64,000 bases of DNA from Pseudomonas sp. PDM04 (lineage in GTDB: Bacteria > Pseudomonadota > Gammaproteobacteria > Pseudomonadales > Pseudomonadaceae), in assembly GCF_014851765.1 (NCBI RefSeq), contig NZ_JACVAI010000007.1, positions 356,862 to 420,861 of the forward strand, given 5' to 3'. Positions 35,663 through 42,944 of this stretch are shown here, in pieces (the stretch's first letter is position 1; the number at the start of each line of letters is the position of its first letter). A program made the position numbers and the translations under genes. The notes beneath the pieces were generated by a model, which was given only the letters and a program-made list of their open reading frames with translations, made no database searches and had not been told where the DNA came from.

Positions 35663-37516
35663 TCAGGCGCTCGCGGGCTGTGGCGCGGCGGGGGCGTGTT
35701 CGTTGTGTTCGTAGGTGCGATACAACGCGGCGTAGGCCCCGCCCTGGTCGAGCAGCGCGCTGTGGTTGCCCAGCTCGATCAGTCGGCCGTTGCGCACGAC
35801 GCCGATCCGGTCGGCGTCGCGAATGGTCGCCAGCCGATGGGCGATGATGATGGCCGTGCGTCCTTCACACAGGCGCCGCAAGGCTTTCTGGATGCGCCGT
35901 TCGGTGTGGATGTCGACCGCCGAGGTCGCTTCGTCGAGGACCAGCACGGCCGGGTCGGCGAGGAAGGCACGGGTCAGGCACACCAATTGTCGTTGTCCAT
36001 GGCTCAGGTGAGCACCCAGCGCGCCGACTTCGGTGTGATAGGCCCGGGGCAGCCGCTCCAGCACTTCGTCGGCACCCAGTGCCTGCGCCGCTGCGATCAG
36101 TCGCTCATCGCTGGCGTCCGGGCGGGCCAGTCGCAGGTTGTCGAGGATGGTCCCGCTGAACAGCACATTGTCCTGGAGCACCACGCCCACGTGGCGGCGC
36201 AATTGCTGCTGGGTCAGTTGCCGGATGTCGATGCCGTCGAGTGTCACCGCACCGTGCTGCACTTCGTAGAAGCGCGTGAGCAGTTGCACCAGGGTGCTCT
36301 TGCCATGTCCGGACGGGCCGACCAGTGCCAGCACTTGACCGGCGGGGATGCGCAGGACGAAGTCCTCGATCACCGCTTTTGCACCCGGCTGATACGCGAA
36401 TGTCACGTGCTCGAAGTTCACCGCGCCCCGGGCTTTTTCGAGGGGCACCGGGGTGTCGCTGTCGAGAATGTCCGGTGGGGTATCGAGCAGCAGGAAAATC
36501 CGCTGGGCCGAAGCCGAACCCGTGGCATAGCGCTCGAACAGATCGGACAGTTCCTGCAGGGGGCCGAGGAACAGCATCACGTAGAACAGGCTTTCGGCGA
36601 CTTGCCCGACCGTCAGTTGGTGCTGCGCCAGGCCATACGCGCCCAGCATCAGGAGCACCGCCATGCCGAGCGCCGCCAGCAGCCCGGTAAACGGTGCGAA
36701 CCAGCCCGAGCGCAGGTTGCCGCCAATCAAGGCATCGTTGAAGTCTTCCAGCAAGCCTCGATAGCGCAGGCGGTTCGGTTCCTGCTGCACGCATTGCTGG
36801 ATCATGCGCGCCCCGGCCACGGTTTCCACCAGGTGCGCGGTGAAGCGGCTGCGGTTCTCCGCCACCCGGGCCCAGGTGCGTTGCGAGATCCGCTTGAAGC
36901 TCCAGGTCGCCACGAACAACGCCGGCACGATGCCCGCCAGGCCAAGGAAAAACACCGGCGAGATCAGCCACAACATGATCGAGGCGACGCTGCAACGCAG
37001 CAGGGCGCCGAGCAGTTCCGGCGGGCCCTGGATCAGCAGCGCTTCGAGGCTGTCGACGTCACGGTCGGCACGGGAAATGATGCGGCCGGCCTTGGTCCGA
37101 TCGAAGTAGCCGATGCTCAATGCCTGCACATGGCTGAACACCCGCACCCGCAAGTCGTTGAGTACGCGAATGGCGGCGCTGCCGGCGATGTATTGCGAGA
37201 GGCCGGCCAGCAGGAAACGTGCACTCCAGGTGCCCACAAGACCCAGGCCCAGCAGGCCTGTCAGGGTCAAATCCAGCAGCCATGCATCGCCCTGGCGAAC
37301 CAGGCCGCGGTCGAGCAGCTCGCGGACGAACCAGGGGCGCAGGAACACGGCGAACACCAGCAGCAACTCCAGCCCGATCACCGCCAGAATGCGTGAGCGC
37401 ACCGGGCCGAGCAGCGGCAACAGCCGACTGAACATGCTGCGATCCAGGCCCTTTTTGGCCAGCGCTTCTTCAATCTCGATATCGCTGAGCGCTTTACCGG
37501 GCAGTGGATTCGTCAT
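35663..37516 (-). CDS. ABC exporter half-transporter (consensus ATPase half)
   Basis: 617 residues. Six membrane spans in the N-terminal half, then an ATPase domain with Walker A GPSGHGKSTLVQLL, Walker B VLVLDEATSAVD (catalytic Glu kept) and a changed signature LSHGQRQL. Its start overlaps the upstream exporter gene by 23 bp; ggggg precedes it. It pairs with the product of 37494-39290 as a heterodimer. The family exports lipids, drugs or peptides; substrate unknown. Cys and Met are at normal levels, unlike the neighbouring sulfur genes. Confidence 0.88.
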   Translation of the reverse strand: MTNPLPGKALSDIEIEEALAKKGLDRSMFSRLLPLLGPVRSRILAVIGLELLLVFAVFLRPWFVRELLDRGLVRQGDAWLLDLTLTGLLGLGLVGTWSARFLLAGLSQYIAGSAAIRVLNDLRVRVFSHVQALSIGYFDRTKAGRIISRADRDVDSLEALLIQGPPELLGALLRCSVASIMLWLISPVFFLGLAGIVPALFVATWSFKRISQRTWARVAENRSRFTAHLVETVAGARMIQQCVQQEPNRLRYRGLLEDFNDALIGGNLRSGWFAPFTGLLAALGMAVLLMLGAYGLAQHQLTVGQVAESLFYVMLFLGPLQELSDLFERYATGSASAQRIFLLLDTPPDILDSDTPVPLEKARGAVNFEHVTFAYQPGAKAVIEDFVLRIPAGQVLALVGPSGHGKSTLVQLLTRFYEVQHGAVTLDGIDIRQLTQQQLRRHVGVVLQDNVLFSGTILDNLRLARPDASDERLIAAAQALGADEVLERLPRAYHTEVGALGAHLSHGQRQLVCLTRAFLADPAVLVLDEATSAVDIHTERRIQKALRRLCEGRTAIIIAHRLATIRDADRIGVVRNGRLIELGNHSALLDQGGAYAALYRTYEHNEHAPAAPQPASA

Positions 37517-39290
37517 GTTCGACCCCCAAAAGATCACGGTAGAAAGCGTTGCGTTCGACCAGCTCGGCGTGCGTGCCGCTGTCGGCAATGTGACCGTCTG
37601 CCAGCACCAGGACCCGGTCGGCGAGCAGGATGGTGGACAGCTTGCTGGAGACAATCAGCAACGTGGTGGTTTGCCCGTCGTGTTGCAGCAAGCCGCGAAT
37701 GTTGTGGATCACCCGGCGCTCGGTGACAGAGTCCAAGGCACTGGTGGCGTCATCCAGGCACAGGATGTCGGGACGTGCCAGCAGGGCGCGCGCGAGGTTG
37801 ATGCGTTGGCGTTGACCGCCGGACAGCGTAACGCCGCGGTCGCCCAGCGCAGTGTCCAGCCCATGGGGAAGGCGCTCCAGCACGTCCTCGGCCGCGGCCA
37901 GGCTCAAGCCCTGGAGCAGCCTGTCGTCGCTTGCCCCGGGAGCAGCCAGGCGCAGGTTGGCGGCGAGGGTGTCGGAAAACAGGAAGCTTTCCTGGGGTAC
38001 GACGTGCACACGCTGGCGCAACGCGTCCAGATTGAGCGTGCGCACGTCCTGCCAGCCGTCACGGCTGGAACCGAGCGAGACCACGCCCTGCTGCGCATCC
38101 GTCAGGCGTGGCAACAGGCTCGCCAGCAGACTCTTGCCGGCGCCCGTGGCCCCGACCAGTGCGACAACCTCGCCGGGCTCCAGCGTAAAGCTGCAATCGT
38201 GCAGGATGCTTCGGCCGCCGCCTGGCGCGTTGACGGTGACCTGCTCGAAGCGCAACCCCAGCGGCCGCGCCGGCAACGCCTGGGTTGCGCTCTGCAGGGT
38301 CAGTGGCGCGTCGAGCAGTTGCCAGATGCGCTCGGCAGAGGAGCGCGCATCGGCGAACACCTGCATCACCCGGCCGATGCCTTCGATACGAAACACCAGG
38401 GTGGTGGCAATCAGCAGTGACGTCACCCATTCACCGATGCCCAGATGGCCGTCGCGTACCCGCAGGGCGCCATAGACAAAAATCCATACGTGGCTGAGCG
38501 CAACGATCACTTGCGGCAGCGGTATCCGTGAGCTGGCAAAGGCCAGGGCAAGGCGTGCCTGCTCGGCAAAGAAACCGACCTGCTGGCTGAATCGTTCGAT
38601 GCGACTGGCCTCCAGCGCGAACGACTTGATCACCCGGACACCGCCGATGCCTTCGCTGAGGTCCTGATTGACCCGGTCGTAGGCGGCGCCCACTTCACGG
38701 TCGAGGATCAACAGGCGTTCGGTCTGGCGCACGAAAATCCACAGACCCAGGGCGGTCAACAGCAGCGGCACCAGTCCCAGCCAGGCGTCGTACCAGGCCA
38801 ACAGGCCGACTGTGGCCACCAGGATCAGTGGCGTTTCCACCAGTTGTCGCCAGAAGCTGATCAACGCATCGCGCAATTTGTCCGCATCCCGGGTGGTGCG
38901 GCTGATCATCTCGCCCATGCCATGCTCCCAGTGGTAGCCCAGCGGCAGGGTTTGCACCTGCTGCAGGATGCGCTCGCGCAGGCGGGTGAGCAGGGCCTGG
39001 CTGAGGATCAGCGACAACACGCCACTGGCATATTGGGCCGCGCCGCGCACCAGCGCCACGGCGAGCAGCAGCCATACCCAGAACCACGCGCGACTGGCAT
39101 CCAGGCTGCCGTCGTCCAGACGGATGACGGCCTGGCCGTTGTTGACGTCGTTCATGGCCTGCCCGATCAGCCATTGCTGGACGGCCAGCCCGCCGCTGAC
39201 CACGAGGAACAGGAGGGTGGTCAGGGCGAAGCGCCGGGGCATTTCGCGATAGATCAGCAGACTGCGCAGCAAAGGGTAGTGCTCGATCAT
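37494..39290 (-). CDS. ABC exporter half-transporter (degenerate ATPase half)
   Basis: 598 residues. N-terminal six-span domain, then Walker A GATGAGKSLLASLL, canonical signature LSGGQRQRINLARAL, and Walker B LCLDDATSALD, where Asp replaces the catalytic Glu. Combined with the partner's altered signature (LSHGQ), this predicts one degenerate and one active ATP site, as in heterodimeric exporters such as TM287/288. A terminator separates it from the upstream SsuD-like gene; no UAS or -24/-12 element is seen before it. Confidence 0.87.
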   Translation of the reverse strand: MIEHYPLLRSLLIYREMPRRFALTTLLFLVVSGGLAVQQWLIGQAMNDVNNGQAVIRLDDGSLDASRAWFWVWLLLAVALVRGAAQYASGVLSLILSQALLTRLRERILQQVQTLPLGYHWEHGMGEMISRTTRDADKLRDALISFWRQLVETPLILVATVGLLAWYDAWLGLVPLLLTALGLWIFVRQTERLLILDREVGAAYDRVNQDLSEGIGGVRVIKSFALEASRIERFSQQVGFFAEQARLALAFASSRIPLPQVIVALSHVWIFVYGALRVRDGHLGIGEWVTSLLIATTLVFRIEGIGRVMQVFADARSSAERIWQLLDAPLTLQSATQALPARPLGLRFEQVTVNAPGGGRSILHDCSFTLEPGEVVALVGATGAGKSLLASLLPRLTDAQQGVVSLGSSRDGWQDVRTLNLDALRQRVHVVPQESFLFSDTLAANLRLAAPGASDDRLLQGLSLAAAEDVLERLPHGLDTALGDRGVTLSGGQRQRINLARALLARPDILCLDDATSALDSVTERRVIHNIRGLLQHDGQTTTLLIVSSKLSTILLADRVLVLADGHIADSGTHAELVERNAFYRDLLGVEHDESTAR

Positions 39291-39326
39291 GGATTCACTT
39301 CTTCAAAAACCGATGCCTGGATCGTG

Positions 39327-39358
39327 AAAACCCCGCAGACACCGGGGTGTGTGCGGGG
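39327..39358 (-). terminator. Terminator between SsuD-like and exporter genes
   Basis: Arms ccccgca and tgcgggg (39331-39358, with an inner palindrome) followed on the minus strand by TTTT (39327-39330). It lies 30 bp after the SsuD-like stop. Confidence 0.8.
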
Positions 39359-39389
39359 CTGGGTGCAGGTGAAATGTCTGTGCGGCCGA

Positions 39390-40559
39390 TCAGCCGGCGA
39401 TCTTCAGGTTGCTCGCCGCAGGCGTTGCGTCCGCGACAGGCCGTTGATGCACCAGTGGCAGCACTTCCTGGCCAATGCGCAGGGCTTCTTCAAGGTGCGG
39501 GTTACCGGCCAGGATGAAGGTCGAGAAACCGGCGTCGCGGTATTCGGCCAGGCGCTCGGCGACGTTCTCATGGCTGCCGACCAGGCCAATCGTCGGCCCC
39601 GGCTTGGCCTTGCCGAAACCGGCCCACAGATTAGGGCCGATGATCAGGTCTTCGAAGCGTTCGGAGTTCTGGTGGTAGGCCGTTTGCCGGGCCGCGCCGA
39701 CCGAGTCCGAGCCGCTGGCGAAGCTCTTGATGAACTCGCTGGTTTTGGCATCGATGCGATCGTACTGGCGGCGCAGCTCCGACCATGCCGCTTCTTCGGT
39801 CTCACGGGCGAACAGGTCGATGCGAATGCCAAAGCGCACTTCGCGGCCTTGCTTGTCGGCCAGTTCGCGCACCCGTTCGATGTGTGGCTTGAGCTTGTCG
39901 ACCGGCTCTGCCCAGTTCAGGTAGACATCGGCGTGACGGGCGGCAACGTCCAGCGCCGGGTCGGAGAACCCGGAGAAGTACACGCTCGGCTTGCGCTCCC
40001 GGGTCAGGCCGCGTGGCAGTGAGCCGTTTTCCAGTTGGTAGACATCGCCCTGGTAGGAGAACGATTCGTTCTCCCACAAGCCCTTGATGATGTCGAGGAA
40101 TTCGCCGGTGCGCTTGTAGCGCAGGTCATGGCTGAGGAAGTCGCCGTTGGCGCGTTGAGCCGCCGGGTTGCCACCGGTGATGATGTTCCAGTCGAGCCGT
40201 CCGTGGCTGAGGTTCTGCAGGATGGCCGCTTGCTGTGCGGCGTACGCCGGCAGGGTCCAGGTGGCCTGGAACGCGATCAGGAACTTGATCCGGCGGGTTT
40301 CCCGCGCCAGCGCCGCAGCGGCGATCCACGGCTCCGGGCCGGTGGGCAGCAGGGCGCCTTCAAAGCCGGCGAGCTCGGCGGCCTTGGCCACTTGCGCGAT
40401 GTAGTCGATGTAGGTGAAACCGTCCGGTTCACCATTCGGCAACCGGCCTGGCGCGATGTTGCCCGGACGATGAATGGCGGCGCCCCGGGTATTTTTGTCG
40501 GTGGCCAGATAATGCCCGTCACTGCCCAGGGGCAGGCGCCAGAAAAATTCGGTACTCAT
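39390..40559 (-). CDS. SsuD-like FMNH2-dependent monooxygenase
   Basis: 389 residues from MSTEFFWRLPLGSDGHYLATD; a ggag ribosome-binding site fixes this start. It belongs to the bacterial luciferase-like family and resembles SsuD along its length: LPTGPEPWIAAAALARETRRIKFLIAF, NIITGGNPAAQRANGDFLSHDLRY, FGIRIDLFARETEEAAW and SPNLWAG-like GPNLWAG. SsuD oxygenates alkanesulfonates with reduced FMN, giving sulfite and an aldehyde; relatives act on sulfones and sulfides. No flavin reductase gene is seen in the window, so the FMNH2 source must be elsewhere. The protein has no Cys, and its initiator is the only Met, a strong sulfur-sparing signature. Confidence 0.85.
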   Translation of the reverse strand: MSTEFFWRLPLGSDGHYLATDKNTRGAAIHRPGNIAPGRLPNGEPDGFTYIDYIAQVAKAAELAGFEGALLPTGPEPWIAAAALARETRRIKFLIAFQATWTLPAYAAQQAAILQNLSHGRLDWNIITGGNPAAQRANGDFLSHDLRYKRTGEFLDIIKGLWENESFSYQGDVYQLENGSLPRGLTRERKPSVYFSGFSDPALDVAARHADVYLNWAEPVDKLKPHIERVRELADKQGREVRFGIRIDLFARETEEAAWSELRRQYDRIDAKTSEFIKSFASGSDSVGAARQTAYHQNSERFEDLIIGPNLWAGFGKAKPGPTIGLVGSHENVAERLAEYRDAGFSTFILAGNPHLEEALRIGQEVLPLVHQRPVADATPAASNLKIAG

Positions 40560-40621
40560 AGAAAACTCCAGAATCAGAAAACTCGGGCCGGTCGGTACGA
40601 GAGCCGCGGTGTCGCAGCAAT

Positions 40622-40637
40622 TGCAACGGCTGTGCCA
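40622..40637 (-). promoter_or_regulatory. Sigma-54 (-24/-12) promoter of the SsuD-like gene
   Basis: Minus-strand TGGCACAGCCGTTGCA: near-perfect TGGCAC-N5-TTGCA with correct spacing. Predicted start near 40611, leader about 52 nt. Confidence 0.88.
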
Positions 40638-40699
40638 AGCACTCGGAGCACCGTGGGCCGGGGCCCTGGGCGGTACAGGGGGACAGGATGGCGGACGGC

Positions 40700-40747
40700 T
40701 GCTGGCGTAGCAGCAGTTGATCAGCAGGTGATGCTGGTGATGCAGCA
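40700..40747. promoter_or_regulatory. Two activator sites TGCTG-N6-CAGCA in the divergent SsuD-like / aldolase region
   Basis: Cores at 40700-40715 (spacer gcgtag) and 40732-40747 (spacer gtgatg). The first is about 71 bp from the -24 element of the minus-strand promoter, the second about 92 bp from the -24 element of the plus-strand promoter. Centre-to-centre distance is 32 bp. The 350-bp intergenic gap (40560-40909) is thus fully explained by two divergent sigma-54 promoters and their sites. Confidence 0.78.
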
Positions 40748-40829
40748 AGATCGCGGCGGGGCTCGTCCGCAATCTTGTCGTGTTGTATAAAAGTGATTAA
40801 AAACAGATGGTTAGTGGCCTGTCGCAAGC

Positions 40830-40845
40830 TGGCACAGGAAGTGCT
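40830..40845 (+). promoter_or_regulatory. Sigma-54 (-24/-12) promoter of the first class II aldolase-like gene
   Basis: TGGCACAGGAAGTGCT: perfect TGGCAC at -24, GC 10 nt on; the -12 reads GTGCT instead of TTGCT, as in the promoter at 46168-46183. Predicted start near 40856, leader about 54 nt. Confidence 0.78.
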
Positions 40846-40909
40846 CAGCAGGTTGACATGCCAGGACTGCGATCCGGCATTCTCAATCGATTAGCTGGAG
40901 TGTTTTGCC

Positions 40910-41644
40910 ATGACTCACGTGTTGACTGCCGAACAACTTACCTACCTGGATCAGGCCAAGCGCGATTTCGCCAAGGCCTTCCGCGTGCTGAAAAATACCC
41001 GAACCCTGACCGCCACCAACACCCTTCAGGCCTACCTGCGTGTGCCCGAGACCCGCCTGGTGATCGCCCTGCATGCGCCTGGCCCGTGGGCGGAAGACGA
41101 AGAAATCCGTGCGGTGGTGGCCGACTATGACGGCGTGTTGTACCTGGACGAATCCGTTGCCGGCAGTTCGCCTTTGAGTGGCAGCAAGGCCGGTGGCAAT
41201 GGCAGGCGTTACGCGAAGGTGTTCGCCGAGCGTGCGGACATCAATCTGGTGATCCACGTGCACACCCCATGGCTGGGTGGCTGGGCCAGCGCGCACCGGG
41301 TGTTGCCAATCCGCTATGCCGCTTCGCAACGCGTGACCCTGTCCCGCGAATTGCCGATCTATGTCGATCGTCGCCAGCCGGAGCCGGACTTCATCATTGA
41401 GCAGCTCCAGCGCGATCCCCACCTGCAAGCGATCCTCGAGGCCAATGGCGGTGCGACCTTCTGGGGAGCTGGCATTATCCCGGTGTCCAAGCTGATCCTG
41501 CTGATCGAAGAGGGTGCATGGTTCCAGGGCCTGGCCGAAGGTCTGGGCGGCTCGAAAGAGTTCGGCCCGGGGGTGTTGGAGCAGCAGTGGAATATGACGG
41601 GTTTGTGGGAACAGGGTAAGAAACTGCTGGAAAACGCGGCCTGA
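40910..41644 (+). CDS. Class II aldolase-like protein (first), altered metal site
   Basis: 244 residues of the class II aldolase/adducin fold. The HVH zinc pair is present (VIHVHTPWLGGW). The usual third ligand motif NHG is NGG in EANGGATFWGAGI, and the catalytic Glu before HVH is not apparent. Canonical members (FucA, AraD) retro-aldolise sugar phosphates with Zn2+; this protein may not. A paralogue with the same change is encoded at 45439-46113. Two Met and no Cys. Divergent from the SsuD-like gene with its own sigma-54 promoter. It could act on the carbon product after sulfur removal, but this is inference. Confidence 0.75.
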   Translation: MTHVLTAEQLTYLDQAKRDFAKAFRVLKNTRTLTATNTLQAYLRVPETRLVIALHAPGPWAEDEEIRAVVADYDGVLYLDESVAGSSPLSGSKAGGNGRRYAKVFAERADINLVIHVHTPWLGGWASAHRVLPIRYAASQRVTLSRELPIYVDRRQPEPDFIIEQLQRDPHLQAILEANGGATFWGAGIIPVSKLILLIEEGAWFQGLAEGLGGSKEFGPGVLEQQWNMTGLWEQGKKLLENAA

Positions 41645-41700
41645 GTATTCCGGCGGCAAGAGAGCGGGCGATCTGAATGCCCGCGTTGTTCGAACGTTTT

Positions 41701-41761
41701 TCGCGAGCATGCCCGCTCCCACAGGTGTCCGCATTGCCCTGTGGGAACGACCCGCTCGCGA
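41701..41761. repeat. Inverted pair of Pseudomonas REP elements
   Basis: tcgcgagcatgcccgctcc...acag and ctgtggga...cgctcgcga face each other between two convergent genes. Outside them, gatgcccgcgttgtt-type segments (about 41677-41695 and 41790-41808) occur as flanking direct copies and can form short terminator stems for the aldolase gene. Confidence 0.75.
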
Positions 41762-41836
41762 TGGTCGTCAACGATAACGCGGGCTGTCCGGATGCCCGCG
41801 TTGTTTGACCGCTGTTCGTGTCCCTCTGATCGGCGG

Positions 41837-42892
41837 TTACTTCCACTCAGAAGTCAGGTTGAGGTTCTTCAGGCCCTGTTCGACAAAGCGGTTGTCCAGC
41901 AGGTCATCGACCTTGACGTCCTTGCGTATCAGCTTGGCCTGGAGGCTGTAGGCGATGCCGTCCTGGTAATGCTGGCGCAGGGGCACGTTGATCAGCGGGC
42001 TGAAGTGATCCTTCCAGGATTCGCCGTCCACTTCGCGCAACAGCACGCTCTGCGGCTGGCCCGACTGCGACAACAGCTCGATGTACTCGGCCTTGTGCTC
42101 TTCCTGGGAGGCCCATTGCAGCGCCTTCAGATAGGCGTCCACCACCAGTTGCGTGACTTCCGGTTGCTGGTCGACGAAGTCGCTGGCACCGAACAGCTCC
42201 GCGCGCATTTTCCAGTCTGCCGGTGCCTGTTTGCTTGACCAGATGATCTTGCCGACCTTCTTGTCTTCAAGCAGGTAAGCGTCGCTCAAGGTGAAGAAGC
42301 CGTCGATGCGACCGGCACTCAGCGCGGCGCCGCCAGCCTGGGGGTTGAGATTGAACATGCGGAAATCGTCGAATGTCAGCTGCCGCGATTCCAGCAGCTT
42401 GGCGAACGACAGTTCCCACGGCCGGCCACGGTGCAGCGCCACGCGCTTGCCCTTCAGGTCATCGATTGACTGCGCGGTGGAGTCTGGCGGCACCACCAGG
42501 TAGACATTGTTGCCGGTGCCGCCCGCCGCGAGCAGCTTGGTCGAGACGCCGGATGAGTTGAGGATGATGCTCGGCAGGTCGCCGTAGAACGCGAAGTCGA
42601 TGCGCTTGTTGGCGAACTCTTCATTGACGAAGGTACCTACCGAGGCAGTGGCCGCCGGCACCCATTGCAACTCGACACCGCGTTTGGCCAGTTGCTCCTT
42701 CAGCCATGGGTCCTTGTCCATCAGGTAGGTCGGGCCGTTGAAGGTGACCTTGCCGGCATTCGAGTAGGCGACCGTGGCGATGCGCACGGTTTTCAACGGG
42801 GCGGCCGCGAGGCTCAACTGGCTGGCGAATAACCCCAGCACCAGCGAAGCCGGCACCCAGAGTCGGGAGGGAAACAAGCGCGAAAGTTTCAT
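41837..42892 (-). CDS. Periplasmic SsuA/TauA-like binding protein
   Basis: 351 residues with a Sec signal peptide (LWVPASLVLGLFASQLSLAAA, spanning about residues 11-31). The mature protein is an aliphatic-sulfonate-type binding protein: KTVRIATVAYSNAGK, GDLPSIILNSSG, DLKGKRVALHRGRPWELSFAK. It is 52 bp downstream of the second TonB receptor and should be in its operon. Because both DszB-like proteins lack signal peptides, this is the best candidate partner for the permeases at 31687-33267. Four Met and no Cys. Confidence 0.85.
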   Translation of the reverse strand: MKLSRLFPSRLWVPASLVLGLFASQLSLAAAPLKTVRIATVAYSNAGKVTFNGPTYLMDKDPWLKEQLAKRGVELQWVPAATASVGTFVNEEFANKRIDFAFYGDLPSIILNSSGVSTKLLAAGGTGNNVYLVVPPDSTAQSIDDLKGKRVALHRGRPWELSFAKLLESRQLTFDDFRMFNLNPQAGGAALSAGRIDGFFTLSDAYLLEDKKVGKIIWSSKQAPADWKMRAELFGASDFVDQQPEVTQLVVDAYLKALQWASQEEHKAEYIELLSQSGQPQSVLLREVDGESWKDHFSPLINVPLRQHYQDGIAYSLQAKLIRKDVKVDDLLDNRFVEQGLKNLNLTSEWK

Positions 42893-42944
42893 GAGTATCT
42901 GCCTTGTGTGGCAGTGGCCGGCCAACGCCGGCCACCAGGGTTGA

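Noticed and set aside
35663..39290. Inclusion of the ABC exporter genes in the sigma-54 regulon
   Set aside because: A terminator lies just upstream, no -24/-12 or activator core was found before 39290, and Cys/Met are not depleted.
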